64,000 nt of DNA from Planctomycetales bacterium (GCA_028285345.1 JANQPT010000014.1:310001-374000); one strand, 5' to 3'; counted from the stretch's first letter, positions 52,244-60,754 are shown. The notes: generated from the sequence alone by a model not told the origin. Program-made: numbers and translations.

Positions 52244-53201
52244 TCAATCGCAGATCGACGTTCAACATTACTTCTGGGCCGGCTTGGATTTCATGTTTGA
52301 CGCCGACGGGCGTCCCGTGCTCTTGGAAGCGAACCGCAGCACACACATGCTGTGGGAGTACGTCCGACTCTACAACGACGATACGCCCTACCGGCTGACG
52401 GCGGAGTTGCTGAATGAAGCCGACGGGCCGATTTGCCTTTTGTGGCGGCGGGGCGATCCATTTCCCGACGCGGACGAGGACGCCTGTTGGGTTGCGCGGC
52501 ATCTGCTGCCGCACCTCGACCGTCAGCCGCAGATTTGTCTCGTGGAAGACAACCGCGACGCAACCGATGAGTTGCTGACGCGCGACGGAGAGCGCGTTCG
52601 ACCCGGATCGATCTTTCGCTGGTGGTATGAACTCGACTGGGCGTTCGAGCGGAGCGGTGTGCGGGTGATTAATCCAAATGCCGTCTGGGTAACGGTCCGG
52701 GACAAACTCGCCTGTTATCACTCGTTGGCCGAAGCGGAATCGTTTGCCGTGCCGCAAAGCTTTGCCGTTGAGAGTCCTAATGAGGCGCAGGAACTCTTAA
52801 AGAAGCATGCCGATTTGTTTGCAGGCGGCTACGTCCTCAAACCCCGCGTCGGCTACGGCGGGCACGGCGTGCAAGTCGCCGCTGCCGGCGACGCTCCGCG
52901 GCCGCTCGATGGCGGCTATCTGCTGTCAGAGCGAATCAGGCCGCCGCTGCGCGACGGCGCCTATTGGGACGTGCGGGTATTTGTGATGGCGGGACGTTAC
53001 CTCGGAGGAATTCTCCGCACGAACCAAGCGGCCGTTACGAACGTCTTCCAAGGGGGCATGGCGTCGCGGCTCGATCATAAAACCGCCGCCGCGTTGGAAG
53101 CTCCGGCGCTGGAAGTGGTGAGAATATTGGACGAAGCGGCGGCCAAGATCCACACCCTGCCGGCGCCGCCGGTAACGGATTTGACTCGCGTGGAATACTG
53201 A
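52230..53201 (+). CDS. ATP-grasp-like ligase with motifs in circularly permuted order
   Basis: A 323-residue protein from ATG 52230, overlapping the QueC-like gene. The motif order is unusual. The strand usually found near the C-terminal end of an ATP-grasp domain, with the metal-binding Glu-x-Asn, lies at the N-terminus (GLDFMFDADGRPVLLEAN, Glu33, Asn35). The ATP-binding Lys and Gly-rich loop (YVLKPRVGYGGHGVQV, Lys204) and the DVRVFVMAGRYLGGILRTN strands (Asp247, Arg249, Arg263, Asn265) come near the C-terminus. This is what circular permutation would give. ATP-grasp enzymes make acyl-phosphate intermediates to form amide or thioester bonds. The substrate is unknown. Confidence 0.8.
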   Translation: MFTADQSQIDVQHYFWAGLDFMFDADGRPVLLEANRSTHMLWEYVRLYNDDTPYRLTAELLNEADGPICLLWRRGDPFPDADEDACWVARHLLPHLDRQPQICLVEDNRDATDELLTRDGERVRPGSIFRWWYELDWAFERSGVRVINPNAVWVTVRDKLACYHSLAEAESFAVPQSFAVESPNEAQELLKKHADLFAGGYVLKPRVGYGGHGVQVAAAGDAPRPLDGGYLLSERIRPPLRDGAYWDVRVFVMAGRYLGGILRTNQAAVTNVFQGGMASRLDHKTAAALEAPALEVVRILDEAAAKIHTLPAPPVTDLTRVEY

Positions 53202-53216
53202 GAGTATGGTGATTTC

Positions 53217-53240
53217 GTAGGTCCGGCTGTGCCGGACGAT
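53217..53240. repeat. GTAGGTCCGGCTGTGCCGGAC element, single arm
   Basis: GTAGGTCCGGCTGTGCCGGACGATTGCGG contains a short palindrome (GTCCGGC / GCCGGAC). Related arms lie at 56121-56143 and 57805-57830. Only one arm is present here. Confidence 0.5.
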
Positions 53241-53347
53241 TGCGGATCCAATTTGTCGATGATCGCGAAACTCATGTGAATCGACCACCAGCAATTGGCA
53301 GCCGGAATGATCGGCGCTATTTGGCTGACGATCAAGAGAAACTGCTC

Positions 53348-53572
53348 ATGAAGTGGGAATATAAGATCATTGGATTCTCTGCAGAACAATGGATTCCAGC
53401 GGGTTTGCCCAGTGATATCGGGCAGCGATTTGATGAGTGGGGTGAAGATGGGTGGGAACTTGTCCGGGTCGAGCCCATTCTGAGGGGCGGCTGGTTTTTC
53501 TTAGGCTTTGGTTCCTTTACAAGAACAACTTCATTCGTGGCATACTTCAAGCGCCCGAAACAAGCGAATTAA
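53348..53572 (+). CDS. DUF4177-like small protein
   Basis: A 74-residue protein from ATG 53348. It starts MKWEYKIIGFSAEQ and has the DEWGEDGWELVRVEPI core of DUF4177, then an aromatic-rich end (FLGFGSFTRTTSFVAYFKRP). The family has no known function. The longer upstream frame is mostly repeat-derived and is rejected. Confidence 0.72.
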   Translation: MKWEYKIIGFSAEQWIPAGLPSDIGQRFDEWGEDGWELVRVEPILRGGWFFLGFGSFTRTTSFVAYFKRPKQAN

Positions 53573-53594
53573 TGCCGAGAGTCCAGTGGCAATT

Positions 53595-53671
53595 GTAGGG
53601 CAGGCTCCTGCCTGCCGCGAACTGCAATTGGCGTTACCATCTTCGCTGCGGCAGGCGGGAGCCTGCCCTAC
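53595..53671. repeat. GTAGGGCAGGC palindromic element, intact copy
   Basis: 77 bp: left arm GTAGGGCAGGCTCCTGCCTGCCG, right arm ending GCCTGCCCTAC. Same family as 36954-37033 and 37958-38032, with an unrelated spacer. Confidence 0.7.
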
Positions 53672-53717
53672 GTCACTCCCAACAGCCGTGAAACACTAAG
53701 ACACCCTTAACGGCCGC

Positions 53718-54224
53718 ATGACGCTCAGCACAAACCGCCTCGACTTCAAACGCATGACTGCGGATGATGCGCCGGCACTCTTTGAGACCGTCGGCGACCC
53801 GCAGGTGATGCTTTACTGGGTCGGCGGGGCGGACCCGAATGTCGCGGCAACCGAGCAGCGGATCGCGGATCTAAAGGCCCATTGGGGCCGCCATGGATTT
53901 GGCGATTGGGGGCTGGTGGAGAAGCACAGTCAAGAATTGATCGGCTTTGCAGGGCTGCACTATATCGACGGCATGCCGGAGGTGAACCTCGGCTATGCGT
54001 TGCGGCGGAGCAAGTGGAGACAGGGATTTGCGCTGGAAGCGGGGCGCGCCCTGTTGGCGCACGGTTTGAAAACTCTCGGCTTATCGACAATCGTGGCCGT
54101 GATCTGGCCTGACAATGCCGCTTCGATCGCCCTGGCACAAAGGTTGGGGATGCGGTTCTGAAAGGAAACCCACTGGGGCGGCGGGCCCCGCGTGGTCTAC
54201 ATATTGTCGCGCGAGCAATTCTAG
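53718..54224 (+). pseudogene. GNAT acetyltransferase (RimJ/RimL-like) interrupted by an in-frame TGA
   Basis: An ATG at 53718 opens a GNAT domain. RLDFKRMTADDAPALFETVG, GFAGLHYIDGMPEVNLGYAL and the C-terminal TIVAVIWPDNAASIALAQRLGMRF fit the RimJ/RimL group. TGA at 54159-54161 comes exactly where the family would continue. Beyond it, in the same frame, 20 more residues (KETHWGGGPRVVYILSREQF) complete the last strand before TAG at 54224. A TGG-to-TGA change would explain this. It may be a recent nonsense mutation, a sequencing error, or readthrough. The shorter 147-residue product would lack the last beta strand. Confidence 0.7.
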
Positions 54225-54311
54225 AATTGGGTTCGACCTTTCCCTTTTCGCAGTGCATTCAGGATATGAATATCGTTTCTCATTGCACCCTGCTAAATCA
54301 CGAGGACGCTC

Positions 54312-54578
54312 ATGAACATCGATGCCAATTTCCTTCCGCCGGAGCTAGCGCTCATCTTCGTTGCGGTCATGTGGCTCATAACAATAGTCATTCACATTGC
54401 ATTTGCCGTTGCTGTCTTCAGTGATGCAATGATTGGGAGCAAGTGCCGACCGGTCTTGGTGACAGCCGGGATCTGGAGTCTCGCCACACTGTTCGGCGGG
54501 GTGTTCGTTGCGGCTACATATTGGGTGCTGCATCGTTCGACTCTCAACCCGCACGTCGCGTCGAGCCATGGTGAATAG
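54312..54578 (+). CDS. Small two-TM membrane protein
   Basis: An 88-residue protein starting at ATG 54312 (GAGGA upstream). Two TM helices (about 12-38 and 51-70) with a short loop containing SKCRP, and a polar tail. No family recognised. It lies between the GNAT gene and the DinB-like gene, both on the same strand. Confidence 0.65.
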   Translation: MNIDANFLPPELALIFVAVMWLITIVIHIAFAVAVFSDAMIGSKCRPVLVTAGIWSLATLFGGVFVAATYWVLHRSTLNPHVASSHGE

Positions 54579-54617
54579 TTTTTTTCGCGACACGAACATA
54601 GAGACGGAAGAGATAAC

Positions 54618-55139
54618 GTGAAACCGCCAGACAACCCGACCGGTGAATTGACCGCCGCAGACGCTTACGACGCATCATTAAAAAGTGAACTGATTGAAGC
54701 CGTACGCCGGGCTCCGGCCGAATTGCGCAGAGCGACGGCGGGCCTCGGCGAGGCGCAACTCGACACCCGCTATAAGAACTGGACGATCCGCCAGATCACG
54801 CACCACATCGCCGACAGCCACGTGCACAGCTACATCCGCTTTAAGTGGACGCTGACGGAAGAGAACCCGACAATCAAAGCGTACGAGGAAGGCGACTGGG
54901 TGTTACTCGCGGATTGCGCAACCGGCGATGTCGAACCGTCGCTCTGCCTGATCGAGGGCCTACACGCCAAATGGGTGCAACTGTTGGAGTCGATGACCGC
55001 CGATCAATTCGCCCGGACGTTCGTGCATCCGCAAACGGGCGAAACGGTCACTTTGTGGGCAGCACTCAACTATTATCCCTGGCACGCCCGCCATCACACG
55101 GGACAGATACTTTGGCTGCGGAATCAGCACGGTTGGTAG
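54618..55139 (+). CDS. DinB/YfiT-like four-helix metal-dependent protein
   Basis: A 173-residue protein starting at GTG 54618. A DinB_2-type four-helix bundle is seen, with the conserved metal-binding histidines in ITHHIADSHVHSY (about 60-72) and YPWHARHHTGQI near the C-terminus. The family includes the bacillithiol S-transferase BstA/YfiT and other thiol-transferases with a nickel or zinc site. Which thiol and substrate apply here is unknown. Confidence 0.87.
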   Translation: MKPPDNPTGELTAADAYDASLKSELIEAVRRAPAELRRATAGLGEAQLDTRYKNWTIRQITHHIADSHVHSYIRFKWTLTEENPTIKAYEEGDWVLLADCATGDVEPSLCLIEGLHAKWVQLLESMTADQFARTFVHPQTGETVTLWAALNYYPWHARHHTGQILWLRNQHGW

Positions 55140-55261
55140 GAGTGCGGCTGAACGGCAGGGGGGACCAATCGCAGCTACGTTTCGCTTGGCGGTAAGCAAG
55201 ATCTACAACAAGCAAATTCAGCCACGGATACACACGGATCAAACACGGATTTTAGTAAATC

Positions 55262-55295
55262 CCAAGCCGACCGCTTGCGGTCGTTCTCGACGTGC
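55262..55295. repeat. Dispersed palindromic repeat, copy 2
   Basis: Identical over 22 bp to 16022-16043, including the CGACCGCTTGCGGTCG hairpin, and followed by the shared CGACGTGC. The adjacent 55210-55250 contains tandem-like CACGGAT units. Confidence 0.7.
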
Positions 55296-55358
55296 GCTTC
55301 CGTGACACTTGCCCCTGGAAGACGCATCAAGCGAAAGAAATCACCAACGTGAGCAATT

Positions 55359-56033
55359 ATGGCCGCAATACAACCGTGGTGGAGCCAACAACCCGCCAAC
55401 CGACGCAACGCAACGCTCGCGTTAATCAACGACGCGCGGCTGACTGACGATGAGGTTGCAGCTCTTTGTTTGCTGCTCGAGGCGTGGGATTCGACGCTGG
55501 CGAGCTACATGGAATATCGCCAACAAATCGACGAGACCGACGACCTCGCGTATTCCGAACACGACTTCATTCGCGATCTGATGATGCTCGGATTCAGCGG
55601 ACGCCCCGTCGAGCCTGAGGTTGATCGGTTCCTCGATCACGAGTCGAAGAAGATTGTCGACGTGCTGCGGCACAAATGGCCGAAAGCAGAAGCGACGCCG
55701 CTGGCAGAACCGCTCGCAATGTCGATCAACATATTGCTTGAGGGCCAGTTCGATTTCATCTTCGACTTCCCGTCAACCCGGCTGGCCGTATACGGCACGC
55801 TGCGGCCGGGCGAGTCGAACGCGTCGCTGCTGGAGGAGATTGGCGGAGAGTGGAGCGACGGGACGGTTTGCGGCCGCATCGTGGAGCGCGACGGGTATCC
55901 GGAGTTCAATTGGTCGCCGGGAGGTGAGACGATTGCGGTGAAGGTGCTCACCTACCGTGAGTTGCCAGGACAGTTCCTGCGGCTTGACCAGTTCGAAGGG
56001 GAGAATTACTGGCGGACGCTGGTGCCGGTGTAG
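55359..56033 (+). CDS. Gamma-glutamylcyclotransferase-like domain protein with helical N-terminal half
   Basis: A 224-residue protein. The C-terminal half (about 140-224) has the AIG2/GGCT fold motif AVYGTLRPGESNASLLEE with YGTLRPG matching the phosphate/substrate-binding loop, and a later EGENYWRTLVPV strand. A catalytic Glu could be the one in LDQFEGENY. The N-terminal ~130 residues are a helical domain with acidic clusters (ETDDLAYSEHDFIRDLMMLG) that I do not recognise. Known GGCTs cleave gamma-glutamyl dipeptides or amines. Fusion with an unknown domain is unusual. Confidence 0.75.
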   Translation: MAAIQPWWSQQPANRRNATLALINDARLTDDEVAALCLLLEAWDSTLASYMEYRQQIDETDDLAYSEHDFIRDLMMLGFSGRPVEPEVDRFLDHESKKIVDVLRHKWPKAEATPLAEPLAMSINILLEGQFDFIFDFPSTRLAVYGTLRPGESNASLLEEIGGEWSDGTVCGRIVERDGYPEFNWSPGGETIAVKVLTYRELPGQFLRLDQFEGENYWRTLVPV

Positions 56034-56120
56034 ATTGACGGGGTTGTTTGTGTGGCGAATGTTTATCAGGGGAGGCGCGGCCGTTTCCTCGCCTAGGGCA
56101 TGCTCCCTCCTAGTCATGTC

Positions 56121-56143
56121 GGTCCGGCCGTGCCGGACGATTG
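56121..56143. repeat. GGTCCGGCCGTGCCGGACGATTG element, single arm
   Basis: Related to 53217-53240 and 57805-57830, here downstream of the GGCT-like gene. It is followed by a shared ACGACGTTCAATC-type stretch also seen in the 57805 copy (at about 57868). Confidence 0.5.
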
Positions 56144-56227
56144 GTGTCTCAGTTGATTGTGATCCGAGATTACTAAATCACGACGTTCAATCAAAATCGA
56201 GTTGGAGATAGGGAGCGGGGGTGGGGC

Positions 56228-57670
56228 TCAGCGAGGACCTGCGGCAGATAGCTCATCCGTAATACGTTTGAGGGTGGTGGTCACCTCGGCGAGCCGATTG
56301 GGGTCTGCAATTTGAACCGGCATCCTCGAAGTCAGGGCTTTCCATTTCGTATGGAACAGTTCAACGCGCGCGTGCCTCAACCGCGATAGATCGGTTCCAT
56401 CGGCACTGCGGCGACCCGATCCTCCAAGCATCACTCCGATGACGCGACCTTGAGCATCGAATACTCCACATCCCGACGCCCCTCCGGTGCCGATCGGAGA
56501 CCCTTTGGTCCAGAACCTGCAACCCCATTCGTCTCGCCTGGAAAGCCGGGGGGCCGTAGCGACAGTCGTCGCAAACACCCATGGCTCTCGCCCCGGTTCT
56601 CTCCTCGGGTAACCGATGACAACGCAATGTTCTCCCTCACCCAAACCGGCGGAACGCCCCATTTCTGCGTAGGGCCAGTTTCCTTCGTCGGTGATTTTGA
56701 GCACGCCAACATCAGAGATAAGACTTGTGCCGAGAACAATTGCGTTCGCTGATCGGCCATCTTGAAGGGACACGGTCAGTTTGGTTCCTGGCACGCATCT
56801 GTGATGCCCGCAAGTGATCACATATCCGTCGCGCGTCACGATGACACCGCTCACACGGTTTTTCTCTGCGCCAATGTCGCTGATTTGAACCGACGCCATC
56901 GTCGCCTTCGAAATGACCTTTGAAGCGACTTTCTCGGATCGTGGACGAGGACTTGTGGAGTCCGGCTCTTGCGAATACAGCCGCACGCGATCAAGGTTAC
57001 GACCCGCCGCCAGTTCATCCCAGTGTGCTTTAATCAACCCTGCTGCAGCATGTACCGAATCGAGACCCGTGGAGGATCCCCTTTGCAATCCCAAAAGTTC
57101 GCCATCCAGGTTGAATATGGGGTGAGCGTTGAGCTTAGTACGATCCGACGTGGTCAGCCATTGTCCGGCGAGTACCTGCGTGACGATGCCTAACCCAATA
57201 CCTGGAGACGTTTCTGTTCCAGGGGAATTGCGGCGATAACCCAACGCCACACAGACTTCACCGGCCTCGGCCCGCTTGCCGGGCTTGACGTGCGGCCATT
57301 CACCGGGATCGGTAATTTTTAGCATCCCGATCCCAAACTCGCTTGACCAACCCAACGCCTTTCCGCTGACACTTCGCCCGTCGGCCAGTTCTAGATCGAG
57401 CAAGGCGTCATCGATCACATATTGGACGGGTCCACTAACCGCCACATGGCCGCTTGCTGAGACAATCACTCCGCAGCCAAATTGCAGCTTTGGCTCGTTG
57501 CCATAAGCGAATCTCACGAGGGCCGGACGCACAGAGTCAATGACGGCTTTAGCGCGTTCTCGCGTTTTACTGAAGTCGCTCGCGGGAGCAGCCTCTTGCG
57601 CATTAACCGGCTGGAAGGCGAGGGTGCCAATACAAATCAACGTGACTGTTAGCGCTACTGTCCGTATCAT
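56228..57670 (-). CDS. Exported tandem trypsin-fold (HtrA/S1-like) protein, one domain degenerate
   Basis: A 480-residue protein from ATG 57670 (GGAG 7 bp upstream). After a signal peptide (LTVTLICIGTLAFQPVNA) come two S1/HtrA-like domains. The first (about 25-235) lacks all triad residues at the aligned positions: SGPV instead of the catalytic His, EFGIGMLKI instead of DxAVLK, and NAHPIF instead of GxSGG. The second (about 250-450) keeps His in ITCGHHRC, Asp in LISDVGVLKI and Ser in GGASGCGVF. A final short helix follows. No PDZ domain. It may be a protease with a pseudo-protease regulatory partner in the same chain. Confidence 0.85.
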   Translation of the reverse strand: MIRTVALTVTLICIGTLAFQPVNAQEAAPASDFSKTRERAKAVIDSVRPALVRFAYGNEPKLQFGCGVIVSASGHVAVSGPVQYVIDDALLDLELADGRSVSGKALGWSSEFGIGMLKITDPGEWPHVKPGKRAEAGEVCVALGYRRNSPGTETSPGIGLGIVTQVLAGQWLTTSDRTKLNAHPIFNLDGELLGLQRGSSTGLDSVHAAAGLIKAHWDELAAGRNLDRVRLYSQEPDSTSPRPRSEKVASKVISKATMASVQISDIGAEKNRVSGVIVTRDGYVITCGHHRCVPGTKLTVSLQDGRSANAIVLGTSLISDVGVLKITDEGNWPYAEMGRSAGLGEGEHCVVIGYPRREPGREPWVFATTVATAPRLSRRDEWGCRFWTKGSPIGTGGASGCGVFDAQGRVIGVMLGGSGRRSADGTDLSRLRHARVELFHTKWKALTSRMPVQIADPNRLAEVTTTLKRITDELSAAGPR

Positions 57671-58042
57671 TGAATACTCCAAGCGCATCAGTGAATGCTC
57701 AAAAACAAGTTCACCTGAAAGCCATTGTATCGGGTCCTATCGCCCAAGTCATGCAGGTGTGAAGTAGACATCACACGAGTTGCGTGACTCTGTAGCAAAG
57801 TCATGCAGGTCCGGCTGTGCCGAGCGATTGCGGTTTCCGCCGGTGATGAAGCGAGAAACCGAAATTCGACGTTCAATCAATAACGTCGGCCGGTCAAGCC
57901 GGTCCTACGATTTTGGGAAGCTCCAATCTTGTAGGTCGAACGACTAATCTTCCCTGAAACCAAATTGCAACGTTACAATTTCATTGAAACGGCCCCTCGT
58001 CACGCCCTAGACTGTTGATCCTTGAGAGTGAGGAACGACGTG
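57671..58042. other. Region between two divergent genes, holding a palindromic repeat
   Basis: About 370 bp without a supported gene. The centre is a repeat element (57805-57908). The rest, including the AT-richer 57950-58000, must contain the promoters of the flanking genes; no clear hexamers were assigned. Confidence 0.4.
57805..57908. repeat. GGTCCGGC palindromic element, two-armed copy
   Basis: Left arm GCAGGTCCGGCTGTGCCGAGC, right arm GGCCGGTCAAGCCGGTCCTAC, ending in CCTAC like the GTAGG families. About 104 bp. Contains the shared GACGTTCAATCAA stretch also seen at about 56183. Confidence 0.55.
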
Positions 58043-58444
58043 ATGTTGCTCGCTGGTATCTACTTTCCTGATTGGAATGATGTTTTGACCGACATTGTTC
58101 TCACTCTGATCTACGCTAACGTACTCTATTGGGTACTTTTCCGTCACTGCGGTCCGATCGCCACATTCGTGGCTCTCATTGTTGGAATCGCTGCCATCAA
58201 TTTCTGTTTTGCTCCATACTCATTTCCGTATGCACTGGCAAAATTTGCCGACGGCACAATCTATCACGCGATTTCCGCTGGGTTTGATCCACATAACCCG
58301 CTATGGGAAATTACAATCGACTTTGAACTCCGGAGATTTTCTTCACGCTCGTTTTTGGGAATGACGATCGCCGTCATCTTTTGGGGAATTACAAAATTGT
58401 ATCTAAACCGCAGCGCCGAGCGGCTGAATACCATAACGTCATAA
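58043..58444 (+). CDS. Small polytopic membrane protein
   Basis: A 133-residue protein from ATG 58043 (GAGG about 10 bp upstream, GTG 58040 also possible). Three or four TM segments: about 15-32, 40-65 and 112-125. It has a polar loop (KFADGTIYHAISAGFDPHN). Phe-, Tyr- and Ile-rich and less GC-rich than neighbouring genes. No family recognised; may be acquired. Confidence 0.65.
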   Translation: MLLAGIYFPDWNDVLTDIVLTLIYANVLYWVLFRHCGPIATFVALIVGIAAINFCFAPYSFPYALAKFADGTIYHAISAGFDPHNPLWEITIDFELRRFSSRSFLGMTIAVIFWGITKLYLNRSAERLNTITS

Positions 58445-58457
58445 TTCCGTGCGTGTA

Positions 58458-58554
58458 CCGCCCCGTCAGGGCTTGTATGTGATGTCACAATCCTCAACCC
58501 AGGGCGGCGCTACGCTCTGCCCTGGGCTAACTTGTGCGTGCCCCTTTGGGGCGG
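58458..58554. repeat. Nested inverted repeat, CCGCCCC...GGGGCGG with CCCAGGGC hairpin
   Basis: Outer arms CCGCCCC (58458-58464) and GGGGCGG (58548-58554). Inner arms CCCAGGGC (58498-58505) and GCCCTGGG (58519-58526). It lies between the membrane protein and the next gene and could terminate transcription or be a dispersed repeat. I saw only one copy here. Confidence 0.55.
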
Positions 58555-58733
58555 ATCATCCTGTGGATGGGTCTGAATATTGATGTGGGGATCTTCGTGT
58601 GTCATTTACCGCTGGACACCACAAACTCAACGAGAATTCCCGCACAAAAAAGGACTTGGGCCATGTTTGCGTGTATAGTGAATTAAGAACCCCCCACTCT
58701 GATTTCACCAACCGCAGATGAAGGCCCGCCGTG

Positions 58734-60620
58734 ATGTCCGTCCGAATTCCGCTGTTCGCCGTTATTGCCGGCGTCTCGTTCTTGCTCCTGCCAAATTGCT
58801 CCGTCACCGCTGACGAATCCGCTCCGCCAAATACTGACCTCAAACAGGTCGAAATCTGGACCACCGGCGCGCCGCCGGAGTGGGCGTTTTGGGAGCGGCA
58901 GTTGCTCGACAAGCTTTATCCGGCAGCGGTGGAATTCGTCCAGAAGTACACGCGGCCCGACGGCACGCTGATCTGGCGAGACGAATGGCCCGGGATGGAT
59001 GGGTCGGATGATGGGTATGAGAGCTTCTACAACTTTCCGCTCTACTACGCGCTGGGCGGGCCGGATGAGATTGACGCCTTGTCGCGGAAACTGTGGGACG
59101 GCGTGACGCGGCAGTTCACGAAGTACGGGCAGGTGCACAACGAATTCGACGCCTACTACGACTGGATGCACCACGGCGAGAGTTATACTTACTTCTATTT
59201 CTTCGGATTGGCCGATCCGAGTAATGCCGCCGCACGTAAGCGGGCGGTTCGATTCGCCGGGATGTACCTGGGCGAGGATCCGCAGGCGGAGAATTACGAC
59301 CCGGAGAAAAAACTGATCCGCTCCCCGCTGACCGGCAGCCGTGGGCCGCGATTTGTGAATTCCGCCGTGGATTGGGTGACGCACCGGCCGATCTTGTCGA
59401 AATATCCGCTGCCGTTTCCCGACATTCCTGGCGTGACCGACAGCAGTGCTTGGGACGACGATGAAAAGTTCCCGCTGATTCTTGACGCGCTCAACAAACG
59501 GATGATGCGGGGCGACGTGCCGCTGAACCTGACCAGCACCAGCTTAATCGCCAACGCGTATATGCTGACCGGCGACGAAAAGTACAAACAATGGATTGCC
59601 GATTATGTTTCGGGCTGGCAAAAACGGACCGAGCAGAACAACGGCATTCTGCCGGACAACGTTGGCCTGTCGGGCAACATCGGCGAGAACATGGATGGAA
59701 AATGGTGGGGCGGCTATTACGGCTGGCGGTGGCCGCACGGGCTGTTTAACCAGATGGAGTCGACGATTATCGGCGCGGGCAACGCCTATTTAGTGACCGG
59801 CGATGAGAAGAATTTGGAATTGCCCCGCTCGGTGTTCCGGCTCGTCGAAAGTCAGGGTCGCGAGGTGAACGGAAAACTCGAGGTCCCGCACCGGCACGGC
59901 GACGACGGTTGGTATGACTATCGCCAGATCAACTCGAAATATCCGGCGCAATTGTGGTTTCTGTCCCGCAGCGATGAAGATTGGCAGCGGCTGATGCGGA
60001 TCACCGATCCCGCCGACTTCAAAACGCTCAACTATCGCAAGGGCAAAGGGGACTCGGAAAACATCCTGCCCTGGTTGGGATTTCTGCGAGGCGAGAATCC
60101 CGACTACCCCGTGCAGATTCTTCAAAGTACCTGGAAGGAGACGCAGCGGCGGTTAGCGAAGATACGACAAGACCAGACGACGCCGCACGAACAGGACGTG
60201 CACCACTGGCAGAATTTGAACCCGGTCGTCTTGGAGGGGCTGGTGCAATTGATGTTGGGCGGACCGAATCACATCTATCACGGCGGGCTGCTGCACACCA
60301 GCGTGCGTTATTTCGATGCAGACCGTCGCCGCGCGGGCGTTCCGCCGGATGTGGCGGTGCTCGTCGATCGCGTCACGCCGGAAGGGATTTCGCTCGTCAT
60401 GGTGAATCTGCATCCCAGCGAAGCGCGGAATCTGATCGTGCAAGGGGGCGCGTTCGGCGAACATCAGATCACGACTGTGAAGCAGATCGAGCAGTACCCG
60501 TATCAATTCTACACCGTGAATGCTCCTAGCTTTTCGGTACGGCTGGTCCCCAGTGCGGTCGGGCGCTTAGAGATCGGGCTGAAGCGGTTTGCCCAGCGGC
60601 CGAAATACCGGCAACCGTAG
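58734..60620 (+). CDS. Large secreted protein, probably (alpha/alpha)6-toroid glycoside-hydrolase-like
   Basis: A 628-residue protein from ATG 58734 (GTG 58731 just before). It has a signal peptide (IPLFAVIAGVSFLLLPNCSVTA); the Cys may be incidental. The body is rich in aromatic residues and paired helices (GYESFYNFPLYYALGG, HHGESYTYFYFFGLAD, GGYYGWRWPHGLFNQMES), like (alpha/alpha)6 barrels. Acidic residues such as GMDGSDDGYES and NEFDAYYDW are possible catalytic sites, but no family is certain. A C-terminal beta domain (about 500-628) follows. Secreted carbohydrate-acting role is an inference. It is first of three large plus-strand genes. Confidence 0.78.
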   Translation: MSVRIPLFAVIAGVSFLLLPNCSVTADESAPPNTDLKQVEIWTTGAPPEWAFWERQLLDKLYPAAVEFVQKYTRPDGTLIWRDEWPGMDGSDDGYESFYNFPLYYALGGPDEIDALSRKLWDGVTRQFTKYGQVHNEFDAYYDWMHHGESYTYFYFFGLADPSNAAARKRAVRFAGMYLGEDPQAENYDPEKKLIRSPLTGSRGPRFVNSAVDWVTHRPILSKYPLPFPDIPGVTDSSAWDDDEKFPLILDALNKRMMRGDVPLNLTSTSLIANAYMLTGDEKYKQWIADYVSGWQKRTEQNNGILPDNVGLSGNIGENMDGKWWGGYYGWRWPHGLFNQMESTIIGAGNAYLVTGDEKNLELPRSVFRLVESQGREVNGKLEVPHRHGDDGWYDYRQINSKYPAQLWFLSRSDEDWQRLMRITDPADFKTLNYRKGKGDSENILPWLGFLRGENPDYPVQILQSTWKETQRRLAKIRQDQTTPHEQDVHHWQNLNPVVLEGLVQLMLGGPNHIYHGGLLHTSVRYFDADRRRAGVPPDVAVLVDRVTPEGISLVMVNLHPSEARNLIVQGGAFGEHQITTVKQIEQYPYQFYTVNAPSFSVRLVPSAVGRLEIGLKRFAQRPKYRQP

Positions 60621-60754
60621 CCCGACGTTCGCGAAATCGACGAGAATCTTCTAGAATCGAATGAACAGCGGCGTCGCGCTTGATGAATTCGCCGCTGGCT
60701 CTTTCAGCCGCCATGCGCTCGGCCGGCTTGATCCCGAATTGAGGAGAGACTTCG

